The notes: generated by a model from the sequence alone, not told the origin. Shown: positions 26,597 to 34,382, counted from the stretch's first letter. The stretch is DNA of 64,000 bases from JBBQYD01 sp942493075 (GCA_942493075.1 OW818681.1:1922001-1986000); one strand, 5' to 3'. Program-made: numbers and translations.

Positions 26597-27953
26597 GAGT
26601 TCTATTCGAATCCTGGTGGTAGATGATGAGCAAGGCCTGTGTGCCGGGTTGCAGGAGGCTTTGCGGCGTGAAGGCTACCTCGTGGATGGCACCACAGATC
26701 CCTCGGCAGCGTTGAAAATGTCGCAGGAGCGGTTCTATAACCTGGTCCTTACAGATCTGAAGATGCCCGGTCTCAGTGGTCTCGAGCTTATGAGCAAGGT
26801 GAGATCGCGGACACGCGATACCACGTTCATCCTGATGACCGCCTTCGCAACCGTGGAGAATGCAGTCCAGGCCATGAAGGAGGGGGCATTCGACTATTTG
26901 CCCAAGCCGATCGACATGCGGCGCCTGCGTGCGCTGGTTGAGAAAGCGCTCGAGTTCCAGGCCTTGATGACGGAAAACAGCGAATTGCGCCAACGTTTGC
27001 AGGCGGCTCCCGACCCTGGTCTGCTCATCGGCGACAGCGAAGCTATGCGCAAGGTGGCCAGCCTCGTCAGGGAAGTGGCTGAGAGTGATGTCACCGTCCT
27101 GATAGAAGGCGAGAGCGGCACTGGCAAGGAGGTTGTGGCCCGCTCCGTCCACCTGCAAAGCGGTCGCAAGGAGAAGCCGTTCATCTCTGTCAATTGCGCC
27201 GCATTGGCTGAACCATTGTTGGAGGCTGAGCTCTTTGGCCATGTAAAGGGAGCGTTCACGGGTGCCATTGCCAATAAACCCGGGAGGTTCCAGTTGGCGG
27301 ATAAGGGCACTCTTTTCCTGGATGAGATTGGTGATCTCTCCCCTAAAGGGCAGGGGGATTTGCTCCGGGTTCTGGAGGATAGCGCCTTTCGCATGGTCGG
27401 CGGTTCCGATTTGATCCGGGTTAACGTGCGTATCATCGCCGCCACAAACAAAAACCTTCAGGAGGCCGTCAGAACAGGAAAGTTTCGAGAGGACCTTTTC
27501 TATCGGTTGCAGATCGTGCCAATTCAAATGCCGACACTTCGAGATCGGGCGGACGACATTCCCCTGCTCATGGAGAACTTTCTTGAACATTTTTGTGTGA
27601 AGCACAAACGGCGGAGAAAACGGATCTCGCCCGAAGCGACACTCCTTTGCCAGCGATTTCCATGGCCCGGGAATGTCAGGCAGTTGCGGAACCTGGCGGA
27701 ACGCCTGGTGGTTACCTGCCGGAACTCCGTGGTTGAGGTGGCGGATCTTCCAGATTTCCTGCGGGATTACGATCGAACCAGTACCACCTTTATGGTGCGC
27801 CCCGGCACTCCAATGTGCGAAGTGGAAAAGATGCTGATCAAGCAGACCCTGACCCATGTTACCCAGAACAGGGAAGAGGCGGCTAAGGCTCTGGGGATAA
27901 GCCGTCGAACCTTGCAGTATAAACTGAAGCTTTACGGTTTGCTCGAAGGTTGA
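26589..27953 (+). CDS. NtrC/AtoC-like sigma54-dependent response regulator
   Basis: 454 residues: a receiver (ILVVDDE, Asp56 in LVLTDLKMPG, Lys in YLPKPID), an AAA+ domain (Walker A GESGTGKE, intact GAFTGA loop, Walker B GTLFLDEIGDLS), and a Fis-type helix-turn-helix (NREEAAKALGISRRTLQYK). It is the cognate output of the overlapping kinase gene. Immediately downstream, GG-N10-GC sites resembling sigma54 promoters precede a 49-residue protein gene and a zinc-ribbon gene, so local autoregulation or a small dedicated regulon is likely. Confidence 0.94.
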   Translation: MDKSSIRILVVDDEQGLCAGLQEALRREGYLVDGTTDPSAALKMSQERFYNLVLTDLKMPGLSGLELMSKVRSRTRDTTFILMTAFATVENAVQAMKEGAFDYLPKPIDMRRLRALVEKALEFQALMTENSELRQRLQAAPDPGLLIGDSEAMRKVASLVREVAESDVTVLIEGESGTGKEVVARSVHLQSGRKEKPFISVNCAALAEPLLEAELFGHVKGAFTGAIANKPGRFQLADKGTLFLDEIGDLSPKGQGDLLRVLEDSAFRMVGGSDLIRVNVRIIAATNKNLQEAVRTGKFREDLFYRLQIVPIQMPTLRDRADDIPLLMENFLEHFCVKHKRRRKRISPEATLLCQRFPWPGNVRQLRNLAERLVVTCRNSVVEVADLPDFLRDYDRTSTTFMVRPGTPMCEVEKMLIKQTLTHVTQNREEAAKALGISRRTLQYKLKLYGLLEG

Positions 27954-28113
27954 GGCTTGCACACCAGCCCTTCTTAGAAATGGCCTAATGCACAAAGCCG
28001 AGGGGCTGATGGTGCAGGTTTTGCGCCCCAGTCACGGTGGTTCGGTAGTCTTCAAGATGGAGGATCTGTTATAAATGCCTTTCGAACAGGTGTTTAGGAA
28101 AGTGCTACTACAG

Positions 28114-28129
28114 TTGGCATGAGGCATGC
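28114..28129 (+). promoter_or_regulatory. Sigma54-type (-24/-12) promoter for the 49-residue protein
   Basis: The site TTGGCATGAGGCATGC has GG (28116-28117) and GC (28128-28129) exactly ten bases apart. The -24 half fits TGGCAYR fully; the -12 half is ATGC against TTGC. Transcription would start near 28141, right at a hairpin and about 50 bases before the small gene. It lies 161 bases after a sigma54 activator gene. Inferred from sequence only. Confidence 0.5.
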
Positions 28130-28141
28130 CCTTATCTCCAT

Positions 28142-28160
28142 TAGCTGAGAAACTCAGCTA
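28142..28160 (+). promoter_or_regulatory. Leader hairpin before the 49-residue protein
   Basis: TAGCTGAG-AAA-CTCAGCTA is a perfect 8-base stem with a three-base loop, starting at the predicted 5' end of the sigma54-driven transcript and 29 bases upstream of the small gene. It could stabilise the message or be a binding site. It has no T-run, so termination is unlikely. Confidence 0.45.
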
Positions 28161-28189
28161 GACAACAAAAACTTTGGAAAGACGATCGT

Positions 28190-28339
28190 ATGAACGAAAA
28201 CACTTCCGCTACACCGGCATGCAACTGCGGCCACAATCTTAACCCTGCTTCAGCTCCGGCTCCCCAACCGCCGACTCCCTCGGCGGCACCGGCTTCTCCT
28301 GCCCCAAAGCAGGGAAAAAAAGGCAAGAGTAAGAAGTAA
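28190..28339 (+). CDS. 49-residue Ala/Pro/Lys-rich protein with a CxCxH motif
   Basis: A short gene with an ATG, a weak GGAAAG site eight bases upstream and a TAA. The N-terminus carries a potential metal site (ACNCGHN, Cys11, Cys13, His15). A Pro/Ala/Ser linker follows (PASAPAPQPPTPSAAPASPA), and the protein ends in a lysine-rich tail (KQGKKGKSKK). No family is recognised. Biased codon choice, clean signals on both sides (a promoter-like site and hairpin upstream, an inverted repeat downstream) and the domain-like layout argue for a real gene. The basic tail suggests binding to nucleic acid or an acidic protein. It lies between an NtrC-type regulator and a CT398-like zinc ribbon and may belong to the same sigma54 circuit. 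Confidence 0.55.
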   Translation: MNENTSATPACNCGHNLNPASAPAPQPPTPSAAPASPAPKQGKKGKSKK

Positions 28340-28354
28340 TTTTAAGGAGGCATT

Positions 28355-28389
28355 GAACTGGCACCGCCCGAGGAGGTCAGTGCCAGTTC
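28355..28389 (+). terminator. Inverted repeat after the 49-residue gene
   Basis: GAACTGGCAC and GTGCCAGTTC form a perfect 10-base stem with a 15-base loop, 15 bases after the small gene's stop. Only a short T-run follows (ttaag), so it may attenuate rather than fully end transcription. Confidence 0.45.
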
Positions 28390-28519
28390 TTAAGCCTGCA
28401 CCGATTCTTGCTGCCTTGTGCAAAACATGCACTTTTCCCTGTTTTAAGCCCGAGTTTAAACAAGACGACAGAATTGGTAACCAGTTGTTACGTAATTGCT
28501 TAACATCTCTAAAATGTCT

Positions 28520-28535
28520 TTGGCATAAAACTAGC
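28520..28535 (+). promoter_or_regulatory. Second sigma54-like site, before the zinc-ribbon gene
   Basis: TTGGCATAAAACTAGC has GG (28522-28523) and GC (28534-28535) ten bases apart and shares TTGGCAT with the site at 28114. The -12 half is TAGC against TTGC. Transcription would start only about four bases before the ATG at 28551. An overlapping sigma70-like reading is also possible (TTAACA at 28500-28505 and CATAAA at 28524-28529), so the class of promoter is open. Confidence 0.4.
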
Positions 28536-28550
28536 ACATTATTCGTCCAA

Positions 28551-28946
28551 ATGAAGGATCTGCTGTCCAATTTGCTCAAACTCCAGACTTTTGACTTCAA
28601 CGAAGGGACTGAACGGCTCCCTGATGACCAGCTCCAGGCCCTGCGCGGCCAAATCCCAACGCAAGTTCTAGGCCATTACGATCGCCTGGTGGCCCGTGGC
28701 AAAAAGGGTGTTGCCGTGGTTCGCAATCAGGTCTGCACCGGTTGCCACATGCGCCTGCCGATTGGCGCTTATAACACGCTGCTCCAAGGCACAGACATTC
28801 AACTGTGTGAATCCTGCGGGCGGTATCTCTACGTTCCAGATGCGGCGGAAACGAAGTTCGTCGATACACTGGCTGCTGCCAAACCGGAGGCCGCTAAGGC
28901 TCCGGCAAAGCCGCGCAAGCGCAAGGCGGTTGCCAATGCTCAGTGA
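28551..28946 (+). CDS. C4 zinc-ribbon protein, CT398/DUF164-like without the coiled coil
   Basis: 131 residues from the ATG before KDLLSNLLKL; the frame is open upstream but holds only non-coding-looking sequence. The zinc ribbon is clear: CTGCHMRLP and CESCGRYLY, two CxxC pairs about 30 residues apart, preceded by GHYDRLVARGKKGVAVV, the segment that leads into the ribbon in this family. Family members, including chlamydial CT398, normally carry about 150 residues of coiled coil in front of it; here only about 30 residues remain. A Lys/Ala/Pro tail (KAPAKPRKRKAVANAQ) follows. As I recall, CT398 binds sigma54 holoenzyme. The gene overlaps the PTS-IIA gene by 11 bases. Confidence 0.8.
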   Translation: MKDLLSNLLKLQTFDFNEGTERLPDDQLQALRGQIPTQVLGHYDRLVARGKKGVAVVRNQVCTGCHMRLPIGAYNTLLQGTDIQLCESCGRYLYVPDAAETKFVDTLAAAKPEAAKAPAKPRKRKAVANAQ

Positions 28947-29430
28947 GCTAAAGTCTTTAACGGCCTCACAAGCTTCCCTGGCCGGGTACACCCGGCCAGG
29001 TCTCGTTTTGGCCCAGCTATACGGTCGGGATGCCGCAGGCATCATCCACGAGTTGAGTCAGGCCTTGCAGCATGAGGGCTATGTCCCTGACGTGCTTCCT
29101 TTCTACCATACCGCGTTGAATCAGGAGCTGCTCTTCAACTCGGCCCTGGTATCAGGAGTGGCGGTGCCGCATGCCCGTTTGGCGGCGGCGAATGAGCTTC
29201 AGTTCGCCTTGGGGCGTGCCCCGGAGCCGGTCACTTGGGGGGCACGAGGCGCTGCTCCCGTGGACTTGATATTCCTTATTGCTGTTCCTGCAACCAACGC
29301 GGCCAGCTATCTGCACCTGCTTGCCGCGATAGCTCGTCTTGCGGATCATCCGGAGATGTTGAGTGAGTTGCGCCATGCCAGATCCAGCTCCCAGATGCTT
29401 AAGATCCTGAGTCGAGTGCCTATCACCTGA
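28936..29430 (+). CDS. PTS EIIA-type-2 domain protein (PtsN-like)
   Basis: 164 residues from an ATG inside the end of the zinc-ribbon gene; the overlap of 11 bases implies coupled translation. It is a single PTS_EIIA_2 domain with the phosphoacceptor His79 in SGVAVPHARLAAA, flanked by LNQELLFNSALV and VDLIFLIAVPATNAASYLHL, all standard for the fold. No sugar-specific EIIB or EIIC is near, so it is more likely a regulatory IIA of the nitrogen-PTS type than a transporter part. PtsN is classically encoded beside rpoN, and here it stands in a cluster with an NtrB/NtrC pair and a CT398-like protein. Confidence 0.85.
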   Translation: MLSELKSLTASQASLAGYTRPGLVLAQLYGRDAAGIIHELSQALQHEGYVPDVLPFYHTALNQELLFNSALVSGVAVPHARLAAANELQFALGRAPEPVTWGARGAAPVDLIFLIAVPATNAASYLHLLAAIARLADHPEMLSELRHARSSSQMLKILSRVPIT

Positions 29431-29438
29431 TGGGAACT

Positions 29439-30635
29439 TCAGCGCCGCAGGCTGAGAATCGCCTCGGCGGCGCGACCAACTGCTCCTGGCTTGCCCAGAC
29501 TGGCCGCGATACGATCCAGATCTTCCCGGATCTTCTTCCGGCGTGCGTGGTTATCGAGTAACTCCAATGCCGCAGCGCTGACTTTGATCGCGTCAGCATC
29601 ATTCTGGACGAGTTCAGGGAACACGGGGGCATTTGCCAGGAGGTTTGGCATAGCCAGGTAATTCACCGTGATGATTCGCTTGGCAATTTGGTAAGTGCTC
29701 CAGGATGTCTTGTATAATGCGATGGTTGGGACTCGGAACCAGGCACACTCCAATGTGACCGTGCCAGTGGACGCGATCGCTAAATCCGCCGACGCCAGCG
29801 CGCGCGGCAATTCACCAATCTGCAGATTAATAAACGCTTTGAGACCGGCAGCGCGGGCTTGGGTTGCGAGCTTTTCATCAGGGAGCACGAGGGTGAAGCG
29901 GGCTGACGGCTTTCGTGCGCGGATCAGCTCCGCAGCGCCATAAACCACCGGCAGGTGCCGTTTCAACTCGCCCGTGCGACTGCCTGGCAACAGCACGATG
30001 TGAGGCGCGGAGGAATTGCTTGCAGTGGAGATCGGTGCGTTGAGGTGACGATCCACGATCGGATGTCCCACGTAGACTACTTTTAATCTCGGAGCATGCT
30101 TTGCGTACCAGTCCGGTTCGAACGGGAAAATGCTGAGCAACAGATCGAAATCTCTAGCCATCAGGCGTGCTCTTCCGGGGCGCGAAGCCCACACCTGTGG
30201 AGAAACAAACTGCACAATCCTGGGGTTCCAGTTCCTAAATACGCTTTGGCTGGCGCGCCGCCGCACTGCATGGGCGAAACGGCGGTTAAACCCGGAGAAA
30301 TCCACACAGACCAGGGTGTCGGGTGTGTTTTGCAGCGCAACGGAGAGCAGTTGATGGAATAACCGGCGAAAATCGAGCAGCTTCTTGAGTGCCTCCGCCA
30401 ACCCGATCACCGCATGTGCGGTCATGTCGATTTCCAGGCGCACTCCGGCTGCAGCCATACTTGGCCCACCGGCACCAATGAAGCGTGGCTGCAAACCCGT
30501 TTGAAGCGGTTGGTGGCCTGGTGTGGTGTCCGAGAACCGAGCCGCATGTTCCTGGCGCAGAGCGTTGACCAGTTCGGCAGCCAGGGTGTCTCCACTCGTC
30601 TCCCCTGCAACCACCATGTAGAGCGGCGGCTTCAT
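29439..30635 (-). CDS. lpxB: Lipid-A-disaccharide synthase
   Basis: 398 residues from the ATG before KPPLYMVVAGETSGD, one base after the upstream stop. LpxB joins UDP-diacylglucosamine and lipid X to make the tetra-acyl disaccharide of lipid A at the inner membrane. Family motifs seen are VAGETSGDTLAAELV, FIGAGGPSMAAAG, IVQFVSPQVWASRPGRA, YVGHPIVD, LLPGSRTGELKRHLP and ASTGTVTLECA. Length and motifs are normal. It is the second gene of a unit with a Gfo/Idh oxidoreductase. Its presence shows that the organism makes LPS. Confidence 0.95.
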   Translation of the reverse strand: MKPPLYMVVAGETSGDTLAAELVNALRQEHAARFSDTTPGHQPLQTGLQPRFIGAGGPSMAAAGVRLEIDMTAHAVIGLAEALKKLLDFRRLFHQLLSVALQNTPDTLVCVDFSGFNRRFAHAVRRRASQSVFRNWNPRIVQFVSPQVWASRPGRARLMARDFDLLLSIFPFEPDWYAKHAPRLKVVYVGHPIVDRHLNAPISTASNSSAPHIVLLPGSRTGELKRHLPVVYGAAELIRARKPSARFTLVLPDEKLATQARAAGLKAFINLQIGELPRALASADLAIASTGTVTLECAWFRVPTIALYKTSWSTYQIAKRIITVNYLAMPNLLANAPVFPELVQNDADAIKVSAAALELLDNHARRKKIREDLDRIAASLGKPGAVGRAAEAILSLRR

Positions 30636-30636
30636 T

Positions 30637-31695
30637 CTACGCGTGCTTGCCAGCCCAGGACGCCTGCACCTGGCGCGTAATCTCAAACGCCAGCTCCAAG
30701 GCTTGGCGCGCCGATTCACCGGTCACCCGGGGGACCCCATGAGCGCGGACGCATTCAACAAAATTCGAGAGCTCAAGCTTGAGAGGCTCTTCCTTGGTGA
30801 TCGGAACCGGTTCCCGTACGATTTTCTTTCCTGCAAACTCACTCACGATGCTTGTGGTTTTTGCCTGCAACAGCTTCTTCAGGATCGAGCTCTCCGATTC
30901 ACCCTCACGCGCGATCCGGTAGATGTATCCCTCCTGCGCCCGGTAATCGAGGGAGATGTAGCTGGTCGTCGGGCCTCCGCTGAAGACGCGGATTTTCCGC
31001 ATCCGCTCAGGGCTGACGCGGCTGGCAGTTAGGTTGGCCACGCAGCCATTGGCAAAACGAAGCCGGGCGTTTGCTATATCTTCAGATTTGCTCAGGACCG
31101 GGATGCCCACAGCATCAACGCTCTTTACAGGCGATTTTACAAAAGCCAGCACCACATCCAAATCATGAATCATCAGGTCGAGCACGACACCGATATCGGT
31201 GCTGCGCGCCGGGAAAGGTGAAAGCCGATGCACTTCGATGAATTGGGGGTCAGTGGCTACTGTTTCCAGGTAGTTGAAAACCGGGTTGAACCGTTCGATG
31301 TGGCCCACCTGGAGTATCCGGTTATGGGTCTTGGCCAGTTCCACTAGCGCAGAGGCTGTCTCAGCCTGATCGGTCATCGGCTTCTCAACCAGCACATGGC
31401 GGCCTTGCTCAAGCAAGGCTTTAGAAAGCTCGAAGTGTGTGACTGTTGGGGTAACCACACTGGCAGCCTCGCAAGCTTGAATGGCTTCCTGGACCGATGC
31501 GAACGCGCGGACCCCGTGTTTTTCAGCAATTTTCTTAGCAGTCTCAGAGGAGACGTCGTACACACCGGCAAAAGTAATCTTCCCGGCAGCAGCCAATTCG
31601 GCATAGATCCGAGCGTGCTCCTTGCCAAGCGAGCCTGTGCCTAAAACCGCCACCTTTATCAACCCTGCGAGGGGTTCACCCTCAGTTATCTTCAT
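30637..31695 (-). CDS. Gfo/Idh/MocA-family oxidoreductase beside lpxB
   Basis: 352 residues from the ATG before KITEGEPLAG; the upstream extension would overlap the plsY promoter region. A Rossmann NAD(P) site (VAVLGTGSLGKEHARIY), the active-site motif VEKPMT and the substrate domain (GHIERFNPV, DLMIHDLDVVLAFV) are present. Placement one base before lpxB suggests a lipid A or envelope sugar. The family member GnnA oxidises the 3-OH of UDP-GlcNAc so that GnnB can install an amino group for amide-linked lipid A; no GnnB aminotransferase is in the window, so that assignment is only a hypothesis. Confidence 0.88.
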   Translation of the reverse strand: MKITEGEPLAGLIKVAVLGTGSLGKEHARIYAELAAAGKITFAGVYDVSSETAKKIAEKHGVRAFASVQEAIQACEAASVVTPTVTHFELSKALLEQGRHVLVEKPMTDQAETASALVELAKTHNRILQVGHIERFNPVFNYLETVATDPQFIEVHRLSPFPARSTDIGVVLDLMIHDLDVVLAFVKSPVKSVDAVGIPVLSKSEDIANARLRFANGCVANLTASRVSPERMRKIRVFSGGPTTSYISLDYRAQEGYIYRIAREGESESSILKKLLQAKTTSIVSEFAGKKIVREPVPITKEEPLKLELSNFVECVRAHGVPRVTGESARQALELAFEITRQVQASWAGKHA

Positions 31696-31769
31696 GCCCG
31701 GAAGTGTGCCTGTGGGGCGTGCGCGTGACAACTTTGGACTTTTAACCCTGCCCGTTTGGGAACTACTGT

Positions 31770-32438
31770 ATGGCCGTGATCTGGCTAGCATACGGCTTGA
31801 TAGTTTTGGCTGCGTACCTGCTGGGCTCGATACCGACGGGGTATTTGGCCGGGCGTGCGAAGGGCATTGATATCCGAAAGGTCGGCAGCGGGAATATTGG
31901 CGCTACAAATGCCTTTCGAATCCTGGGCAAAGGACCGGGCGCAATGGTCCTGCTCGTCGATGCCCTAAAGGGATGGGCAGCGGTGAAATTGGCAGCTCCA
32001 TTTATTCTTGAGGCGCTTGTGGGCAACGCTGGTCCTGGTGTGCGGGAAGCCGCTGCCCTGCTCGCAGGGTTTGCCGCAGTGCTGGGACACAACTACACCT
32101 GCTGGCTGCGGTTTAAAGGCGGGAAAGGCGTTGCCACATCCGCAGGCGTTCTCCTGGGCCTCGTCCCATCCGCCCTGGTCAGCGTGCTCTGTGTTTGGAT
32201 TATCATTTTCATCCTGTGGCGTTATGTTTCGCTCGCCTCAATTTCTGCGGCGGCTGTTTTGCCGTTTGCAGTGCTGCTGACCGGCTACAGTTGGACCCTG
32301 GTGATTGTAACCGGTTTCATGGGAGCCCTGGCGATTTACAAACACAAGACTAACATCGAGCGTTTACTTAAAGGCACCGAAAACAGGATCGGTGGCAAAA
32401 AGCCTGAGGCTCCGGGGAACGATCCTTCTGCCTCATGA
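31770..32438 (+). CDS. plsY: Acyl-phosphate glycerol-3-phosphate acyltransferase
   Basis: 222 residues with five membrane helices. PlsY transfers acyl from acyl-phosphate to the 1-position of glycerol-3-phosphate, the first step in phospholipid synthesis, in the inner membrane. The three conserved motifs are visible: LLGSIPTGYLAGR, GSGNIGATNAFRILGK and GHNYTCWLRFKGGKGVATSAG. The gene overlaps gpsA by four bases (ATGA), so the enzymes for making and acylating glycerol-3-phosphate are coupled. The divergent lpxB unit starts 74 bases away. Confidence 0.95.
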   Translation: MAVIWLAYGLIVLAAYLLGSIPTGYLAGRAKGIDIRKVGSGNIGATNAFRILGKGPGAMVLLVDALKGWAAVKLAAPFILEALVGNAGPGVREAAALLAGFAAVLGHNYTCWLRFKGGKGVATSAGVLLGLVPSALVSVLCVWIIIFILWRYVSLASISAAAVLPFAVLLTGYSWTLVIVTGFMGALAIYKHKTNIERLLKGTENRIGGKKPEAPGNDPSAS

Positions 32439-33412
32439 ATATTGCGGTAATCGGAGCGGGTGCATGGGGCACTGCTTTGGCGCGGCGGCTCTTGCTCAAT
32501 GGCCACCATGTTTCCTTGTGGGCACACCGACCGGAGACATTGTGGGAAATCCAAAAGACCCGGCGCAACGAACGTTATCTCCCCGGCATCGAGCTGCCTG
32601 AGGGTTTAGCCTTTGCTCCTGACGTGGCACAGTTGGTCCGCGGCGCGGATGCCGTCCTGGTGGCTGTTCCGTCGCGAGCCTTGCGTGCAGTGGTTAGCGC
32701 TCTTCCGCCTTTCAAGGGCTTGCTCATCAGTGTCACCAAGGGGATCGAATTCGATACCGGTTTGACAATGTGTGGAGTGCTCGAACAACTCGCACCTGCG
32801 GCAGGAATCGTTGCGCTATCGGGTCCCAGTTTTGCCATAGAAGTAGCGCGTGATATCCCCACGGCTGTCGTTGCGGCGAGCGCAGACGCTGAAGCTGCGG
32901 CACAGGTTCAACAGCTCTTTGCTCATGCCTCTTTTCGTGTGTACACCAGCACTGATCGGCTTGGAGTGGAGTTGGGCGGCGCACTCAAGAACGTCATTGC
33001 CATCGCCGCGGGTATCAATGATGGGCTCGGGTTTGGGGACAACTCAAAGGCCGCCCTGGTGACGCGCGCGATAGTGGAGATGCGCCGATTAGGCGAGGCC
33101 TGTGGCGCAGAGGGCGAAACATTCACCGGGCTCAGCGGCCTCGGCGATCTGATGGTGACATGTTTTTCCCGACACAGCCGCAATCGCGGGTTTGGTGAGC
33201 GCTTTGGCAAGGGTGAAAAGCCCGAGCAAATTGTTCAACAGATGCAGGCGGTAGCCGAAGGGTATCCAACGGCCCGTTCGGCCTATCAGCTCGCGCAAAA
33301 GCTGCATGTGCAAACCCCGGTGATTAACGAGGTTTATGGCATGCTCTACGAGGGCAAAGACGCCAGCCGTTCAGTTCGTGACTTGATGACCCGCGATTTG
33401 AAGGCCGAATAG
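32435..33412 (+). CDS. gpsA: Glycerol-3-phosphate dehydrogenase [NAD(P)+]
   Basis: 325 residues, the normal length. It reduces dihydroxyacetone phosphate to sn-glycerol-3-phosphate for phospholipid synthesis. The NAD(P) motif IAVIGAGAWGTALARRL is at the N-terminus. The SVTKGIEF and LSGPSFAIEVA motifs, the catalytic-Lys region GALKNVIAIAAGI and the C-terminal TGLSGLGDLMVTC complete the family signature. Its start codon overlaps the plsY stop, and its product is the PlsY substrate, so the pair is a functional operon. Confidence 0.97.
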   Translation: MNIAVIGAGAWGTALARRLLLNGHHVSLWAHRPETLWEIQKTRRNERYLPGIELPEGLAFAPDVAQLVRGADAVLVAVPSRALRAVVSALPPFKGLLISVTKGIEFDTGLTMCGVLEQLAPAAGIVALSGPSFAIEVARDIPTAVVAASADAEAAAQVQQLFAHASFRVYTSTDRLGVELGGALKNVIAIAAGINDGLGFGDNSKAALVTRAIVEMRRLGEACGAEGETFTGLSGLGDLMVTCFSRHSRNRGFGERFGKGEKPEQIVQQMQAVAEGYPTARSAYQLAQKLHVQTPVINEVYGMLYEGKDASRSVRDLMTRDLKAE

Positions 33413-33423
33413 AGATGTTCTAT

Positions 33424-33446
33424 GATCCCTAGCTAGTGCTGGGATC
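33424..33446 (+). terminator. Hairpin after gpsA
   Basis: GATCCC-T-AGC pairs with GCT-GGGATC around the 4-base loop TAGT with a single bulged T, beginning 12 bases after the gpsA stop. No T-run follows, so termination is plausible but unproven. The remaining 210 bases before the next gene show nothing recognisable. Confidence 0.4.
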
Positions 33447-33659
33447 GGGAGGCGAAGGAGCCGGCGCTGGAGGACCCGGAACTGAGCGGAGTTTGGTCGG
33501 GCAAGTAAGACACGGAGAGTCTGATGCGCTGCCCGCGCACCAGGGCTAAAGGATCAGGCGTGGAGCAACGCGGAACCCTCTAAAGGCGTCGGAAGAGCTT
33601 CTGGGGCTTTGTTGATGCTTGCGGGGCGGGGGTGGGTCTGGTTTGCTCGATGGCATTCT

Positions 33660-34382
33660 ATGTGCCCACCGGATCGCCAAGAGCTGCAGCGGACAGTCTA
33701 TAGCTGCCAGTGCTGTCCTGAGGTATATGGTTTCAGTCGTCCGGCGGCAGGGCAGCCCTATTATAAGTTTCCGCCGACGATCGGGGCGACCAGCCAGGCG
33801 GATCTGCTGTTTGTCGGTATCAATCCACGCCGGACAGGAAACCATGCGCTGCACACTGAGCTAATGGCGGATATTGGCGCATTCGAAAGGCTGGCGGCGA
33901 ATTGGGACGGACGGCAGCCGTACATCGCCCGGGGTGGGCCGGAGTCTCATTACCAGTGCCATATTGGTTTTGTTGAGCGTGTCTTCGGGCCTGGGGCAAA
34001 GTTCGAGGATCATGCCGCAGTGACCGAGTTGTTCTTTTGCGCAAGTGCTAACAGCAAGGGATTGCCCATTGTCAAAAGCCCTTGCGCGGACAAGCACTTC
34101 GAAGACGTTTTACGGCTGGTAGAGCCCAAAGCCGTGGTGTGCGTGGGGGTGCGTGTGTTCAGGTATTTTCGGGAGCGGTACGGCATGTGGGCGGGTAACA
34201 TCCGAATCAGCTATGGGCAAGGGACGGCTTTTGTTGTGATGATCCCGCATCCGAACGCGTGGATATCCAGGGCGCGTCGTGAACAGGAGATTGAGGCGGC
34301 GCTGGGACAGGTGCGGAAAGCGGTGGATGGGGGGGTGAAGGGGGAAGATCCGTCCTCGCTGAAGCTACGGGGCATATGGTAG
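33660..34382 (+). CDS. Uracil-DNA-glycosylase-superfamily protein
   Basis: 240 residues from the ATG before CPPDRQELQ; ATG and TTG codons about 45-50 bases upstream are also in frame. The UDG fold motifs are recognisable: DLLFVGINPRRTGN (motif 1 position), TELFFCASANSKG, KAVVCVGVRVFRYFRE (central strand) and MIPHPNAW (motif 2, usually HPS). Cysteines at CQCC and SPC could ligate an Fe-S cluster as in UDG families 4 and 5, but the spacing is unusual. A DNA repair or base-excision role is likely, although the substrate cannot be told. The last 18 bases overlap, tail to tail, the end of the membrane-protein gene of the restriction island. Confidence 0.65.
   Translation: MCPPDRQELQRTVYSCQCCPEVYGFSRPAAGQPYYKFPPTIGATSQADLLFVGINPRRTGNHALHTELMADIGAFERLAANWDGRQPYIARGGPESHYQCHIGFVERVFGPGAKFEDHAAVTELFFCASANSKGLPIVKSPCADKHFEDVLRLVEPKAVVCVGVRVFRYFRERYGMWAGNIRISYGQGTAFVVMIPHPNAWISRARREQEIEAALGQVRKAVDGGVKGEDPSSLKLRGIW

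Noticed and set aside
26583..27995. Leftward open frame of 470 codons opposite the NtrC-like gene
   Set aside because: The plus strand carries all AAA+ and helix-turn-helix motifs; the minus frame is a mirror.
33421..33560. Leftward Pro/Ala-rich open stretch ending near gpsA
   Set aside because: It reads like a protein C-terminus but has an upstream in-frame stop and no start codon; at most a remnant.
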